This document shows, piece by piece, positions 55,874 through 64,000 of a stretch of DNA of 64,000 nt. The DNA lies in the NCBI RefSeq assembly GCF_013373865.1, contig NC_050472.1, forward strand, positions 11,911,413 to 11,975,412, given 5' to 3'. Numbering within the stretch: position 1 is the stretch's first letter; each line of letters starts with the position of its first letter. The notes under the pieces are model-generated. The model was not told the DNA's origin, did not search any database, and saw only the letters and a program-made list of their open reading frames with translations. The DNA is from Monomorium pharaonis. Lineage: Eukaryota > Arthropoda > Insecta > Hymenoptera > Formicidae. A program made the position numbers and the translations under genes.

Positions 55874-55929
55874 TCTCTCACTTTCATATTTAATTAAAAC
55901 ACACACACAGTCACACACTCACACATTCT

Positions 55930-56545
55930 CTTTAAATATCATTTTAAAAATATTGTTTAAAATTAACAAAATTAAATTATGACCATCAAACACACTCACA
56001 CACACATTTTTTAAACACATAGTATTTCCAAAATTAAACCACATAAAAACAACCACATAAACACTCCCGATTATGAATACAATGTTGTTTCAAAATTTCC
56101 AAAAAATATAATTTTAAAAATATTGTTTTAAATTTAAAAAATTTAATTATGACCATCATTTTTGAAACACGGTATTTCATAAATCAGACACCATAAAAAC
56201 ACTCCCGGTTACGAATACAACGTTGTGTCAAAATTACAAAAAAATATCATTTAAAAAATATTGTTTAAAATTAACAAAATAATATTATGACCATCACACA
56301 TTTTTGTAACACACGGTATTTAAAAAATCAGACCCCATAAAAACACTCACGTATACGAATACAACGTTGTCAAAATTACAAAAAAATATCATTAAAAAAA
56401 TATTGTTTAAAATTAAATTATGGCCATTATTTTTTAAACGCACGTATTTCCATAATCAGACCCCTTAAGAACACTCCCGGTTATGAATGCAACGTTGTGT
56501 CAAAATTTCAAAGCAATCGGTGAATAACTTACGGAGATCTTAGAT
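55930..56545. repeat. Diverged direct repeats of about 130-170 bp
   Basis: The landmark TTATGACCATCA recurs at about 55,978, 56,147, 56,286 and (as TTATGGCCAT) 56,416, each followed by a run of T, AACAC, GGTATTT and CATAAAAACACTC words. A further unit at 53,060-53,170 lies upstream of LINE copy 2, so the LINE inserted into this array. Confidence 0.75.
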
Positions 56546-57237
56546 GAGTAACAAACATTTTACATTTTTATTTATATAGATAAACGATTCTTAAACATTA
56601 AATGTTGCATAGTAAAAATATATAATAAATTATTTATTTCTGTAACATTTTAATTTTATTATTTAAAAACCTAAAGTTTAAAAAATTGTAATCTATTGTA
56701 TATATAATCATCATATATATACAATCATATATAAACATATATACTTGGATCTATTCATAAGTACGGACCACTTATGGATAGATCTAAGTATATATGTTCA
56801 TATATGATTATATTTGATTATATAAATGCTTTCGCATGACCATATATGATAATATACAAAAACGTTAGACCATATATGGCTAAATAAGACCATACTTAAA
56901 CACAATTTACAAAAATGATTTAATCACATGTTCTCATATATGGCCGTACAAAATCGTTTATAATTGCACTTTTATTTCTTATATGACGATATATGAACAT
57001 ATATAAACATATATTTGTTAATATGAACAAATAAGAGGTATTTTTTTTCCCGGGTCATTCTCTGCAATTTTTTATGCTGTTTTCTAGTTTTTTATTTTTT
57101 TGAGTCTCATAAACAAATAAAAATTTTTTTACTTCTAAAATGTTCTTTTAACCTAAAGTGAAGGTTCCAATAGTTTTTTGTTATCCTTCCGTTGGTCTAG
57201 CCATGGGCAGTAATGGATTAATATATAAATTACATAT

Positions 57238-57430
57238 TTTCGTGATTTACAAAAAACCAGACGTGTTGAAGCAAAACGGGCAACAGATTCAGCAACTCGA
57301 GATCTATATAAAGGATCTCCTCTGATTCTTGTAAGGGAAAAAAATTTTGTGATCTGTGTTATTGATAGCAAAGAAGTCGAAAGTTCTGAAATCTATGATA
57401 TTGAAGTTGTACAAGAAAATACCGAATAGT
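57238..57430 (+). CDS. Short orphan reading frame of unknown identity
   Basis: A plus-strand frame of about 64 codons without an ATG reads RDLQKTRRVEAKRATDSATR, DLYKGSPLILVREKNFVICV, IDSKEVESSEIYDIEVVQEN and stops at TAG near 57,428, with AATAAA about 15 bases later. Its composition is protein-like (balanced, no simple repeats). No clear splice acceptor was seen upstream. It may be the end of a transposon protein or a 3' exon of an unrecognised gene; it resembles nothing I can name. Confidence 0.35.
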
Positions 57431-57439
57431 TATAACAAT

Positions 57440-58160
57440 AAATGTTTATAAATGTGTATAAAAAATTTTACAGTATATTTATTGTTATATTTATTTAAAC
57501 TATAATTACTTTATACGATTACGAAAAATATTTTACAATTCAATTACCAAGAAAACATGATTTTTAAAATAAAATATAAAATAATATTAAATTTGTTTTT
57601 AGCAATCCCAAAAACGTAAAGATATACATTTTCAGCGCTGAATTTTAATAACTTCTCGAGATATTGAAATATTTACGTAAAATTATGAAAAAACACTTTT
57701 TTCAAAATTTTTCAACAATTCTTAAAAAGCGCACTTTTAAGATATAAATATAATTTGATTCTAATATCAATTAGAAAATAATCCAAAAGGTTCCGTTTAA
57801 ATTTATGCTGTACTTAATTATTCCGAAATAATTTTGATGTTTTCTGTTTAAAGGCACTTCATTAATGCCCCAATAACCATTTCTGAAGAAGCAAATGTTG
57901 GTAACAGATTTTATTTGTTGAAAGGCAGCAGATGTGAGATAAACTTTGGCATTGAAAATAGCCAAAATTCATCAATGTTAGTTAACAGATTACTTAACAA
58001 AATAATGATGAACAGCAAGCAGATTCGTCAAGAACATTGGCGAAAGATTGACAAACACCAAAGTAGCTTTATTTAATGCAAATTGTCATCTAACTGTCTC
58101 CATAAATGCAATAGTATAGGAATGATTTTATCAAACACATCAAATTGGCGGTCAATAGCA
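57440..58160. other. AT-rich intronic DNA without supported feature
   Basis: A GC-richer patch at 57,840-58,150 has short open frames on both strands but no recognisable motif. It ends at a CCCGGGAAAA end. Confidence 0.4.
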
Positions 58161-58460
58161 CCCGGGAAAAAAAGTTTATATCTAATTATGTATAATTATA
58201 TCATATTATACAATATAATTACATATAATAAGATCAATTTATATATTAATTTATATATAATTGTATCAAAATATTTATAATCCTATATTGAATTATACAA
58301 CATTTTATTAAAATTACTTTTCGAATAAATAAATATGTATAATTATATCAAGATATTTATAAACCCATATTGAATTATACAACATTATATTAGAATTCTC
58401 TTTTGATTAAATAATTATATATAATTATATCAAAATATTAATTTATAATTCCATATCATA
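58161..58460. repeat. CCCGGG-type end with 80-bp AT-rich tandem repeats
   Basis: CCCGGGAAAAAAAGTTTATA at 58,161 resembles the ends of 50,004-57,054 and of 58,842-58,988. It is followed by two and a half units of about 80 bases with TATCAAAATATTTATAA, TATTGAATTATACAACATT and TTGATTAAATAAT-type words. The other end was not found. Confidence 0.5.
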
Positions 58461-58841
58461 TTTTCATTTTTACATATATAATCCATTTTTATATAAAAAA
58501 ATTTTATATAATTAATCTTTTTTATATAATAAATGCAATCACAATTATGGTAAATGTAATTAAATTCCTAACATTCTATATTATATAAATTTAAAAAGTA
58601 TGTAGTTCGCGGATTGTCGCTAGGCGCCTTTCTCCTAATGCAATTTACACTCTAAAGGCTATATAAGCAGACCACCCACGGTGACAGAAACCGGATCAGC
58701 CTATATGCTATCGTAGTGAGCTTTCGGGACATATGTACTTTTTATTACGTCTTAAAGACACATCTTAGCTGTCATAGCTAAATTTTCGGTAACGAATCTT
58801 TTTTAAGAAAATTTATTAAATCCGAAAAAACTTTTTTTTCT

Positions 58842-58988
58842 GCCCGGAAAAAAATGTATATATCTAATTATATATAATTTTGTATAACTTTGTAGATCTA
58901 ATTAGATCAGGTCAAAATCCATACATAATTAGATCTACAAAGTTATACAAAATTATATATAATTAGATATATACTTTTTTTTCCGGGC
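58842..58988. mobile_element. 147-bp near-perfect palindromic MITE
   Basis: GCCCGGAAAAAAATGTATAT at the left and its complement at the right continue as inverted arms through ATCTAATTATATATAATTT and GTATAACTTTGTAGATC to the centre near 58,915. Minimal element of the CCCGG-ended group. Confidence 0.8.
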
Positions 58989-59578
58989 ACGCAGGTATGT
59001 CGAACATGTTGACGACAGATTGACGCCAAAAATGCAGCAGATTAATACATTCAGTAGTTGGCAATAAAAAGCACGCAAATGTACTAAACGTAAATCAAAA
59101 TTTGTAATTTATTGTTCCACTTTTTCGTTTGATTTGCGCATCTATATATATATATATAAATGTCACATCTTTAAGAAAGAAAGAGCAGGAGAGAGTACTC
59201 TCTGATTACCAGAGAACTCTTACTGATACTATTTGCAAAATAAATATAAATACCATAAATAATTAATATAAATTCCATTGAATACCACGTACACACATTT
59301 AAAAAAAATTGACGTATTTGTGATATAATAAGATATCTAGTGTTAGATTTTTAAATAATAATTTAGAAATTTTATTTTTGAGTTTTTTAAGAATATATTT
59401 TATAAAAGTTTTTTAAAAAATGTCAAAATGCACATTCTTATGAATAAAAGAGGCTCGCGCCAATAAAGCGCGGAAGGAAATAAGATTTCGCCATCGACAG
59501 ATATTACTATACTAAAATATGTCAGCCTGTAAAAGAGATTGAAATTAAGTAAAAATAAAAATAATTTTTTTTCATTTA

Positions 59579-59776
59579 TACAGAGAAAAATTTCTTTAAA
59601 TTTAATAAACCGTTTTGTTCGACTATTCCAAAGCATGTATTTCTTTGTTTCTAATAAATTTTATTAAATCTTAAGAAATCTGTTGAAAATTTATTAAAAC
59701 CAAAGAAATATATGCTTTAAAATAGTCGAACAAAACTGTTTATTAAATCTAAAGAAATCTTTCTCTTTGTGCACAT
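59579..59776. mobile_element. Fold-back MITE, about 195 bp
   Basis: The arms AGAGAAAAATTTCTTTAAAT and the complement of AGAGAAAGATTTCTTTAGAT, each followed by TTAATAAAC and TTTTGTTCGACTATT, meet around 59,680. No coding content. Confidence 0.7.
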
Positions 59777-60120
59777 TGAAAAGAAAAAGACACTGTGTTG
59801 TCAATTTGCCGTTGTTTTGGCAAACAGATCTGCTTTAAGGTTGTCGTCAATTTGTTGTAGATTTTGCACACAGATTTGGTGTAAATTTGTTATTGATCTG
59901 TAATTGACAAACATGCTGTTTTGTTGCTTTAATCTAATGTTTCACTGTTAATGGAAAATCTATTGTAATATTGCAATCAATTTTATGTTAGAATATGATA
60001 TTAAGTTTTGATTGTAATTGGAGCGCACTCAAAGACACGGTAGGCTCTGGATTTGACAATCTTACTTCGCAGAAAATTGTTTCCCTATTGTTGTTAGCAA
60101 TTTGACATCAAATAATTAGC

Positions 60121-60121
60121 T

Positions 60122-60162
<41 letters not shown>

Positions 60163-60163
60163 T
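60121..60163. repeat. (AT)n microsatellite
   Basis: About 20 AT units. The flanking 59,780-60,940 is AT-rich intronic DNA with no supported feature. Confidence 0.9.
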
Positions 60164-60947
60164 TTTTAATTTATAAAGAGTTTTAAAAAATGCTTTAAAT
60201 TTTTTCTAGATTTTATAAGATTTCTTAGAAATTACAGAATAAAAAATTCTTAAAGTTGTATTATAATACATTTATAAGAGACCTCTAGAAGAAATATAGA
60301 CCTTCTTGTAATATTTTTTTCATAAGTTCTAAGAGAAGTCCTTTCTTTGTAATGAAATCGAAAAAGCAATACGCGGCACAGCCGATAAATGACTGCAACA
60401 GAATTTTATTTCTTGCAATTAAAAACCACTGGATAGAAAAGAATTCAACATTATGACATTATTTTTAATTACGTAGATTTTAACGAAATTGTAATAAAGT
60501 AATATTTTAAAAATAAATCCCGAAATTAAACTCTAAAGTCAATACAAATGAAGTATTTTTACAGTATGTTAAATACTAACATATAAGATACATATGTCTA
60601 GTAGCTAAAATTGATTTAAATATACTTATTTGAGTATTTTGTGTATTTTATTTATTTAAAATATTTAAATTTTTTAAATAATATTGAAATCAGAAGAATT
60701 TGAAAAATATTAAGATTTTATTAAAAATATCTAAAAATATTAAAAATTTTTTTTAAATATGAAAACTGTACTCAGTTAGATATTTAAACTTTCTGAAAAA
60801 TGGTCATATACAATTTGTTTAAGAAATGAAAAAAAAATTGAAAATTTATAAAAATGTTAAAAAGTTTATACAAAAATCTTTAAAAATTTGGATAAATTGT
60901 AAAATTCTGAAAAAGATTTTACTAAGGATGTTCTTATTTGTACTTAC

Positions 60948-61365
60948 TTATGCTGTTTTTGATTTGATTTTTTGCAGAATTCTCTATGTCGATTTCGTCT
61001 TTCTCTTGTGTTTCATCTTCGGGATATAGAACTAGCATAAATTCTGTACTGCCGTGCAATGCGTGTTCGTCATCCTCTTGTAATCTTTGTGATTGTGAAT
61101 TATTCGATGGTAATAATATAAATTCGTTTACGGTAGTCTGTTTTTTCTGAGCTAAATTCGAAGATGGTAAAAAATAATTGTTTGCTGTAGTACTCTCTTC
61201 TTTTCGGAATTTTTGAATTTTCGGCTCGCAAAGTGGAGAGAGACTTCTTTCTCTCGTTATAAAATGTGATGTAGTATTTTGTTCGATAATTGAAGAAGAG
61301 ACTGGTACAGTTGCTGTCACAGTTGTTTTTGATGTCATTGTTATTTCTTCCTTTATAATATTTTG
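60948..61365 (-). CDS. Ig/FN3 muscle-type protein, exon upstream of the giant intron
   Basis: The 418-base exon encodes a polar, Ser/Thr-rich region (VPVSSSIIEQNTTSHFITRE; RSLSPLCEPKIQKFRKEEST) with two similar short hydrophobic-acidic motifs, NEFILLPSN and TEFMLVLYPEDE, and an acidic end. The acceptor is taken as ATGTAG before 61,365. An alternative AAAG 15 bases downstream also stays in frame. The donor is GTAAGT, leaving a single A that joins the terminal exon as AGT. No domain is recognised. Confidence 0.7.
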
Positions 61366-61448
61366 CTACATTTCAGAAAATAACATATGTATTCTTATTT
61401 TATTCTAGCATCTAATTATAGCATTACTTATATTTGATTATTTTTTAC

Positions 61449-61836
61449 CTTGTCTTTCCCATTTGCCGCAATTTTTAATTGATTCGTGTGGTTTCCAAGA
61501 ATAATTTGTTGCTTCATGGAATTGTGCTCTTTTGATCTAGCTGGAGGAATTGGAGGTTGTTCTTTTTCCACAGTATCTGGTGCAAATGTCACTCTACTAT
61601 CTGTTCTGGATGATTTATCTAATGTAGAAATTGGCATTGCGAGTCGTTGCATTGAAGTTGATCGTTCATCGCGTTTAAAGTGATGGTTTTCGTTGTCTCG
61701 TATTTTAGCTTCTTCTCTCGTTAAACTTCTAGTTCTTTGCGCTGGCATATTGAAACTCACTTCTTGTTTATCGCCACGAGATCTGCGAATCTCTCGATTA
61801 CTTTGTGACTTTTCAGTCAAAGATGGTGTTACAACC
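61449..61836 (-). CDS. Ig/FN3 muscle-type protein, linker exon
   Basis: The 388-base exon begins in phase with the two bases left by the FN3 exon (giving Arg) and ends after AAG before GTAAAA. The product is charged and low in hydrophobics: TEKSQSNREIRRSRGDKQEV, QRTRSLTREEAKIRDNENHH, and a PPIPPARSKEH proline stretch that could bind an SH3 domain. An (AT)n tract lies in the intron between this exon and the FN3 exon. Confidence 0.75.
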
Positions 61837-61889
61837 CTACAATGTAAAATTGTGGATATATTGTTACACAAACAAATGTGTGTTAAATT

Positions 61890-61937
<48 letters not shown>

Positions 61938-61954
61938 CGTTAATATAAAAATAC

Positions 61955-62127
61955 CTTCTCTTAGTATCTGGAATAAAGATAACATCGCTTTCTTCACTAG
62001 GATCGCTGACTCCGTAAGGATTCTCAGCCTTCACGCGAAATTTGTATTCGGAACCTTCAATTAATTCTGTTAATGTCACTGTGGTACGTCTGCTCGTAGT
62101 TGCTTTAAGCCAGACTTCCCAACCAAT
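61955..62127 (-). CDS. Ig/FN3 muscle-type protein, FN3 domain second half
   Basis: The exon opens IGWEVWLKATTSRRTTVTLT and contains LIEGSEYKFRVKAENPYGVS then DPSE. This is the Leu..L..G..Y.FRV.A.N..G.S pattern of the F and G strands of fibronectin type III domains. Splice phases are 0 at the start and 2 at the end. It follows the first half of the domain in the next exon upstream after a 64-base intron. Confidence 0.85.
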
Positions 62128-62191
62128 CTAAAATAATCGTTGCCATATTTCTGAGAATTTATACAAATAGCAAATAGTTTCAATTACATAC

Positions 62192-62319
62192 TCTGTAGTA
62201 TTCAACAATATAAGTTCCGATTTTACATCCTCCATCATCTTCTGGTTCTTTCCACGATAACGTTACCGATCTACCTAGCGTCATTGCAACAGCTATTTTG
62301 CCAGGAGCAGCTGGTCTAT
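62192..62319 (-). CDS. Ig/FN3 muscle-type protein, FN3 domain first half
   Basis: The exon completes an Asp codon and encodes RPAAPGKIAVAMTLGRSVTL, then SWKEPEDDGGCKIGTYIVEY and YR. The P..P......SV.L.W..P.DDGG..I..Y.VEY pattern is that of the A-C strands of an FN3 domain of the titin/twitchin class. The donor is GTATGT. The short introns here contrast with the 33-kb intron further on. Confidence 0.85.
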
Positions 62320-62431
62320 CTGGTTGATAAAATTATATTAACTCAAATAACTCAAAAAATAATAAAATGTCAAACTTACAATATAATTAAAAGTCGAAAG
62401 ACAACTTTCTACATTGATACGATATTATTAC

Positions 62432-62719
62432 CTGTCACAGTAACTAGGAAAGATGCAGTATTTTCGCCCAATTTATTTGCTGCTTTAATAGTATATTCTC
62501 CTCGATCACTTCGTTTCGCATCTGGTATTTTTAGAACCGATTCACCGTCCATTTCTTCAAATACATGTCTAACATCTTTAGATATTAGTTCTCCATCGTG
62601 AAACCAAGTGACAGTAGGCGTTGGTTTACCTGCTAAGGATACTTTTAATCTAATGGTCTCGTCTTGTTCGAAAAGTAAACCATCCTCATATTGACGCGGC
62701 AGTCGTATTCGTGGAGGTG
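62432..62719 (-). CDS. Ig/FN3 muscle-type protein, Ig (I-set) domain exon
   Basis: This phase 1-1 exon of 288 bases encodes one complete Ig domain: PPRIRLPRQYEDGLLFEQDE, then TIRLKVSLAGKPTPTVTWFH with the core Trp, DGELISKDVRHVFEEM, and DAKRSDRGEYTIKAANKLGE with the D.G.Y signature. Neither core cysteine is present (Val and Ile at those places), as in many titin-family Ig domains. The exon continues upstream of the window: a split codon at its start needs one base from an earlier exon. Domain order Ig then FN3, and this loss of cysteines, suggest a sarcomeric MyBP-C/myomesin/twitchin-like protein. The exact orthologue is not determined. Confidence 0.85.
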
Positions 62720-62837
62720 CTAAATACATAAGTAATTCAATAGTTTATTAATATACTGAGTAACAAAATTAGCGCAACAAGAATTTATATCGAAATTTCA
62801 CTCAAATTTAAATAACTTCGCGAAAACTTCCCACACA

Positions 62838-64000
62838 GAACATAATATGTATTACATATCTAATGGATATCCTCGACGGATATTAGGGATATCCATGAAT
62901 ATATAAGAAACATCCATGAGACGTGCTATAAATATCTAGATGTCCGCAATATGAGATCTAGTAAACATCTATAGGATATATAAATCATCAATATCCAATC
63001 GACATCCATAGCAGAATCTAGTGGATATTTGTGTAGATATCCACTGCATATTGATTTATATATTTAATGGATATTTACTAGATTGCATACTGTGGACATT
63101 TGGATATTTATAGCATATCTAATGAATATTTCCTATATATTTGTATAAGTATTCAGTGAATATCTCATAGATATTTATGTAGATATCCAGCACCTTAGAT
63201 ATTCTCCGAATATTTTCAAAATGTTCCCATTATTCTAAAAATATATTACATAGATATTTGTATTTTTCCCAGAATATTCATAGAATGTCATAAAAATTAT
63301 CAAAAGTGGATAAAGGCCCGTCGAGCATGCTCTAAGAGGACCTGTAGTTACCACAGAAACACCCTCGTCGCTGGGGGAGTCTAATTTTAGACTTGCTTTC
63401 TTGCACTGCGGGTGATCCTTATATAGCGTGGTTGTTGCATCTTATTTCCGAGTTGCACGGCCGCTCTATCGGCGACGCCGCGCACTATTCGGCTGGCAAG
63501 TGCACTGCGGCCGACGCAGCACATTTTTTATCGTATGTACATATAATGTTTATCCAAATATTTAGGGAGCGTTTGATGATTCTATGAACATCCTTCTCCC
63601 ATTGCAGAATATACGGCAGTTTTGCCGCATACAAATGAAATATCTCAAGAATATTTAAGATTAGCTGGAGGATATGTGGATAGTACGTGAATATCTAATG
63701 GATATCTTTAGTAGCTGTTTGGTGAACGTGAATATGTGGATAGTACGTGAATATCTAATGGATATCTTTGGTAGTTGTTTGGTGGACGTGGATATGTAGA
63801 CAACGCGTGAATATCTAATAAATATCCTTGGTAGCTGTTTGGTGGATGTGGATATGTGGACAACGCATGGATATCTAATGAATAGCTGTTTGGTGGACAT
63901 GGATATGTAAATAATGTGTGTATATCCATTAGATATCCCCGCTAGTTATTCAGAAGATATAGATCGACGTTTAAAACATCTATTAGATGTCTACTAATTA
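62838..64000. repeat. Repeat DNA built from ATATCTAATGGATATCC-type palindromes
   Basis: Starting at about CCCACACAGAACATAATATG (62,837), words such as ATATCCATTAGATATCC, ATATCTAATGGATATCC and GGATATCCATGAATAT recur on both strands to the window edge. A GC-richer insert lies at 63,310-63,540. This is presumably intronic, upstream of the Ig exon. No exon was found. Confidence 0.65.
63676..63906. repeat. 60-bp minisatellite, four units
   Basis: Three units of exactly 60 bases begin at 63,676, 63,736 and 63,796, and a fourth of 51 bases begins at 63,856. Each reads GTGGATAGTACGTGAATATC (or close), then TAATGGATATC and TAGCTGTTTGGTGGACGTG. Because 60 is divisible by three, open frames run through it. 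Confidence 0.85.

Larger units (their letters stand above)
50731..56580. mobile_element. Unclassified element nested in the CCCGGG element
   Basis: It opens with ACTAGCTATGCCCTGCCACG and closes with AAGCAATCGGTGAATAACTT, then TTTATTTATATAGATAA. This pair of end motifs is widespread as the two ends of one kind of insect repeat. Inside are the CT-rich tandem arrays, the 130-170 bp direct repeats and two LINE copies. The class is uncertain. No terminal inverted repeats were found. Confidence 0.4.
50004..57054. mobile_element. CCCGGG-ended element enclosing younger insertions (7 kb)
   Basis: Ends CCCGGGAAAAAGTACTTCTT and the complement of CCCGGGAAAAAAAATACCTC form an inverted repeat of about 25 bases. 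The DNA just inside both ends (50,040-50,550 and 56,690-57,040) is built of CATATATG/TCATATAAG-type palindromic words. The interior between about 50,731 and 56,580 is later material. No transposase is seen. Confidence 0.6.
27730..60947 (-). other. 33.2-kb last intron of the Ig/FN3 gene
   Basis: The donor is GTAAGT at 60,947-60,942 and the acceptor CTATTTCAG ends at 27,730. Phases match on both sides (one base, then two bases, giving AGT). Almost all recognisable content is transposon: a sense-oriented LINE, an antisense LINE, Tc1, mariner, hAT-like and TTAA elements, and two CR1/L2-type LINE copies. Confidence 0.8.

Noticed and set aside
50731..56580. Helitron
   Set aside because: The left end is not TC and the right end lacks a CTRR with hairpin. 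The end motifs instead resemble another common insect repeat.
63661..63929. Repetitive Tyr/Ser/Pro protein frames at the right edge
   Set aside because: They are produced by the 60-bp minisatellite in two frames at once.

Overview
The window looks like a piece of an insect nuclear genome, most likely a hymenopteran and probably an ant. This rests on a very AT-rich background, one intron-split muscle-type gene on the minus strand, and a dense load of insect-type transposons (Tc1, mariner, TTAA-target, hAT-like, BEL/Pao, non-LTR and Polinton-like). The species assignment is inference; no ribosomal or other marker gene is present.

Host gene. The only convincing cellular gene runs on the minus strand from beyond the right edge down to 25,577. 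Six exons can be joined with matching phases: 62,719-62,432 (Ig domain), 62,319-62,192 and 62,127-61,955 (one FN3 domain split in two), 61,836-61,449, 61,365-60,948, and a large terminal exon 27,729-25,577. The protein resembles the C-terminal part of a titin/twitchin/MyBP-C-type muscle protein. It then has a long polar Ser/Arg-rich tail and ends in a short hydrophobic hairpin. The last intron is about 33.2 kb (60,947-27,730) and holds most of the mobile DNA in the window.

Layout. 1-10.7 kb (downstream of the gene): a pogo-like transposase remnant, fold-back elements, a BEL/Pao fragment on the minus strand (LTR, primer site, gag, start of pol), and a Tc1-like transposase pseudogene. 10.7-19.5 kb: a decayed Polinton/Maverick-like (adintovirus-type) element with packaging ATPase, a PLA2-like-domain protein, adenain-like protease, a capsid-associated protein and the major capsid protein. 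It is broken by stops, frameshifts and inserted TIR elements. 19.5-23.5 kb: a long-TIR element carrying an arthropod repeat-associated protein (FHQDI motif), interrupted by a CCCAG-ended element that itself holds a solo LTR. 24.3-24.7 kb: an isolated GC-rich block. 25.6-27.7 kb: the last exon.

The 33-kb intron. 28.0-33.3 kb: a LINE in the gene's orientation, split by a 2.7-kb Tc1-like element whose transposase pieces are scrambled. 33.5-34.6 kb: a fold-back MITE. 34.6-42.3 kb: an antisense LINE split by a four-deep nest (hAT-type MITE, solo LTR, TTA-target MITE, TA-target MITE) and by a second hAT-like MITE. 43.06-48.58 kb: a 5.5-kb palindrome with mariner copies at both ends and a TTAA-target fold-back element at its centre. 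50.0-57.05 kb: a CCCGGG-ended element enclosing two near-identical CR1/L2-type LINE copies, each lodged in a pyrimidine-rich simple repeat. 57-61 kb: AT-rich DNA with small MITEs. 62.8-64 kb, upstream of the visible exons: more palindromic-word repeat DNA and a 60-bp minisatellite.

Nothing here looks like an operon or a bacterial system. The unusual content is structural: deep transposon nesting, a composite palindrome, a relic double-jelly-roll-virus-like element, and several element families whose interiors are built from family-specific short palindromic words.
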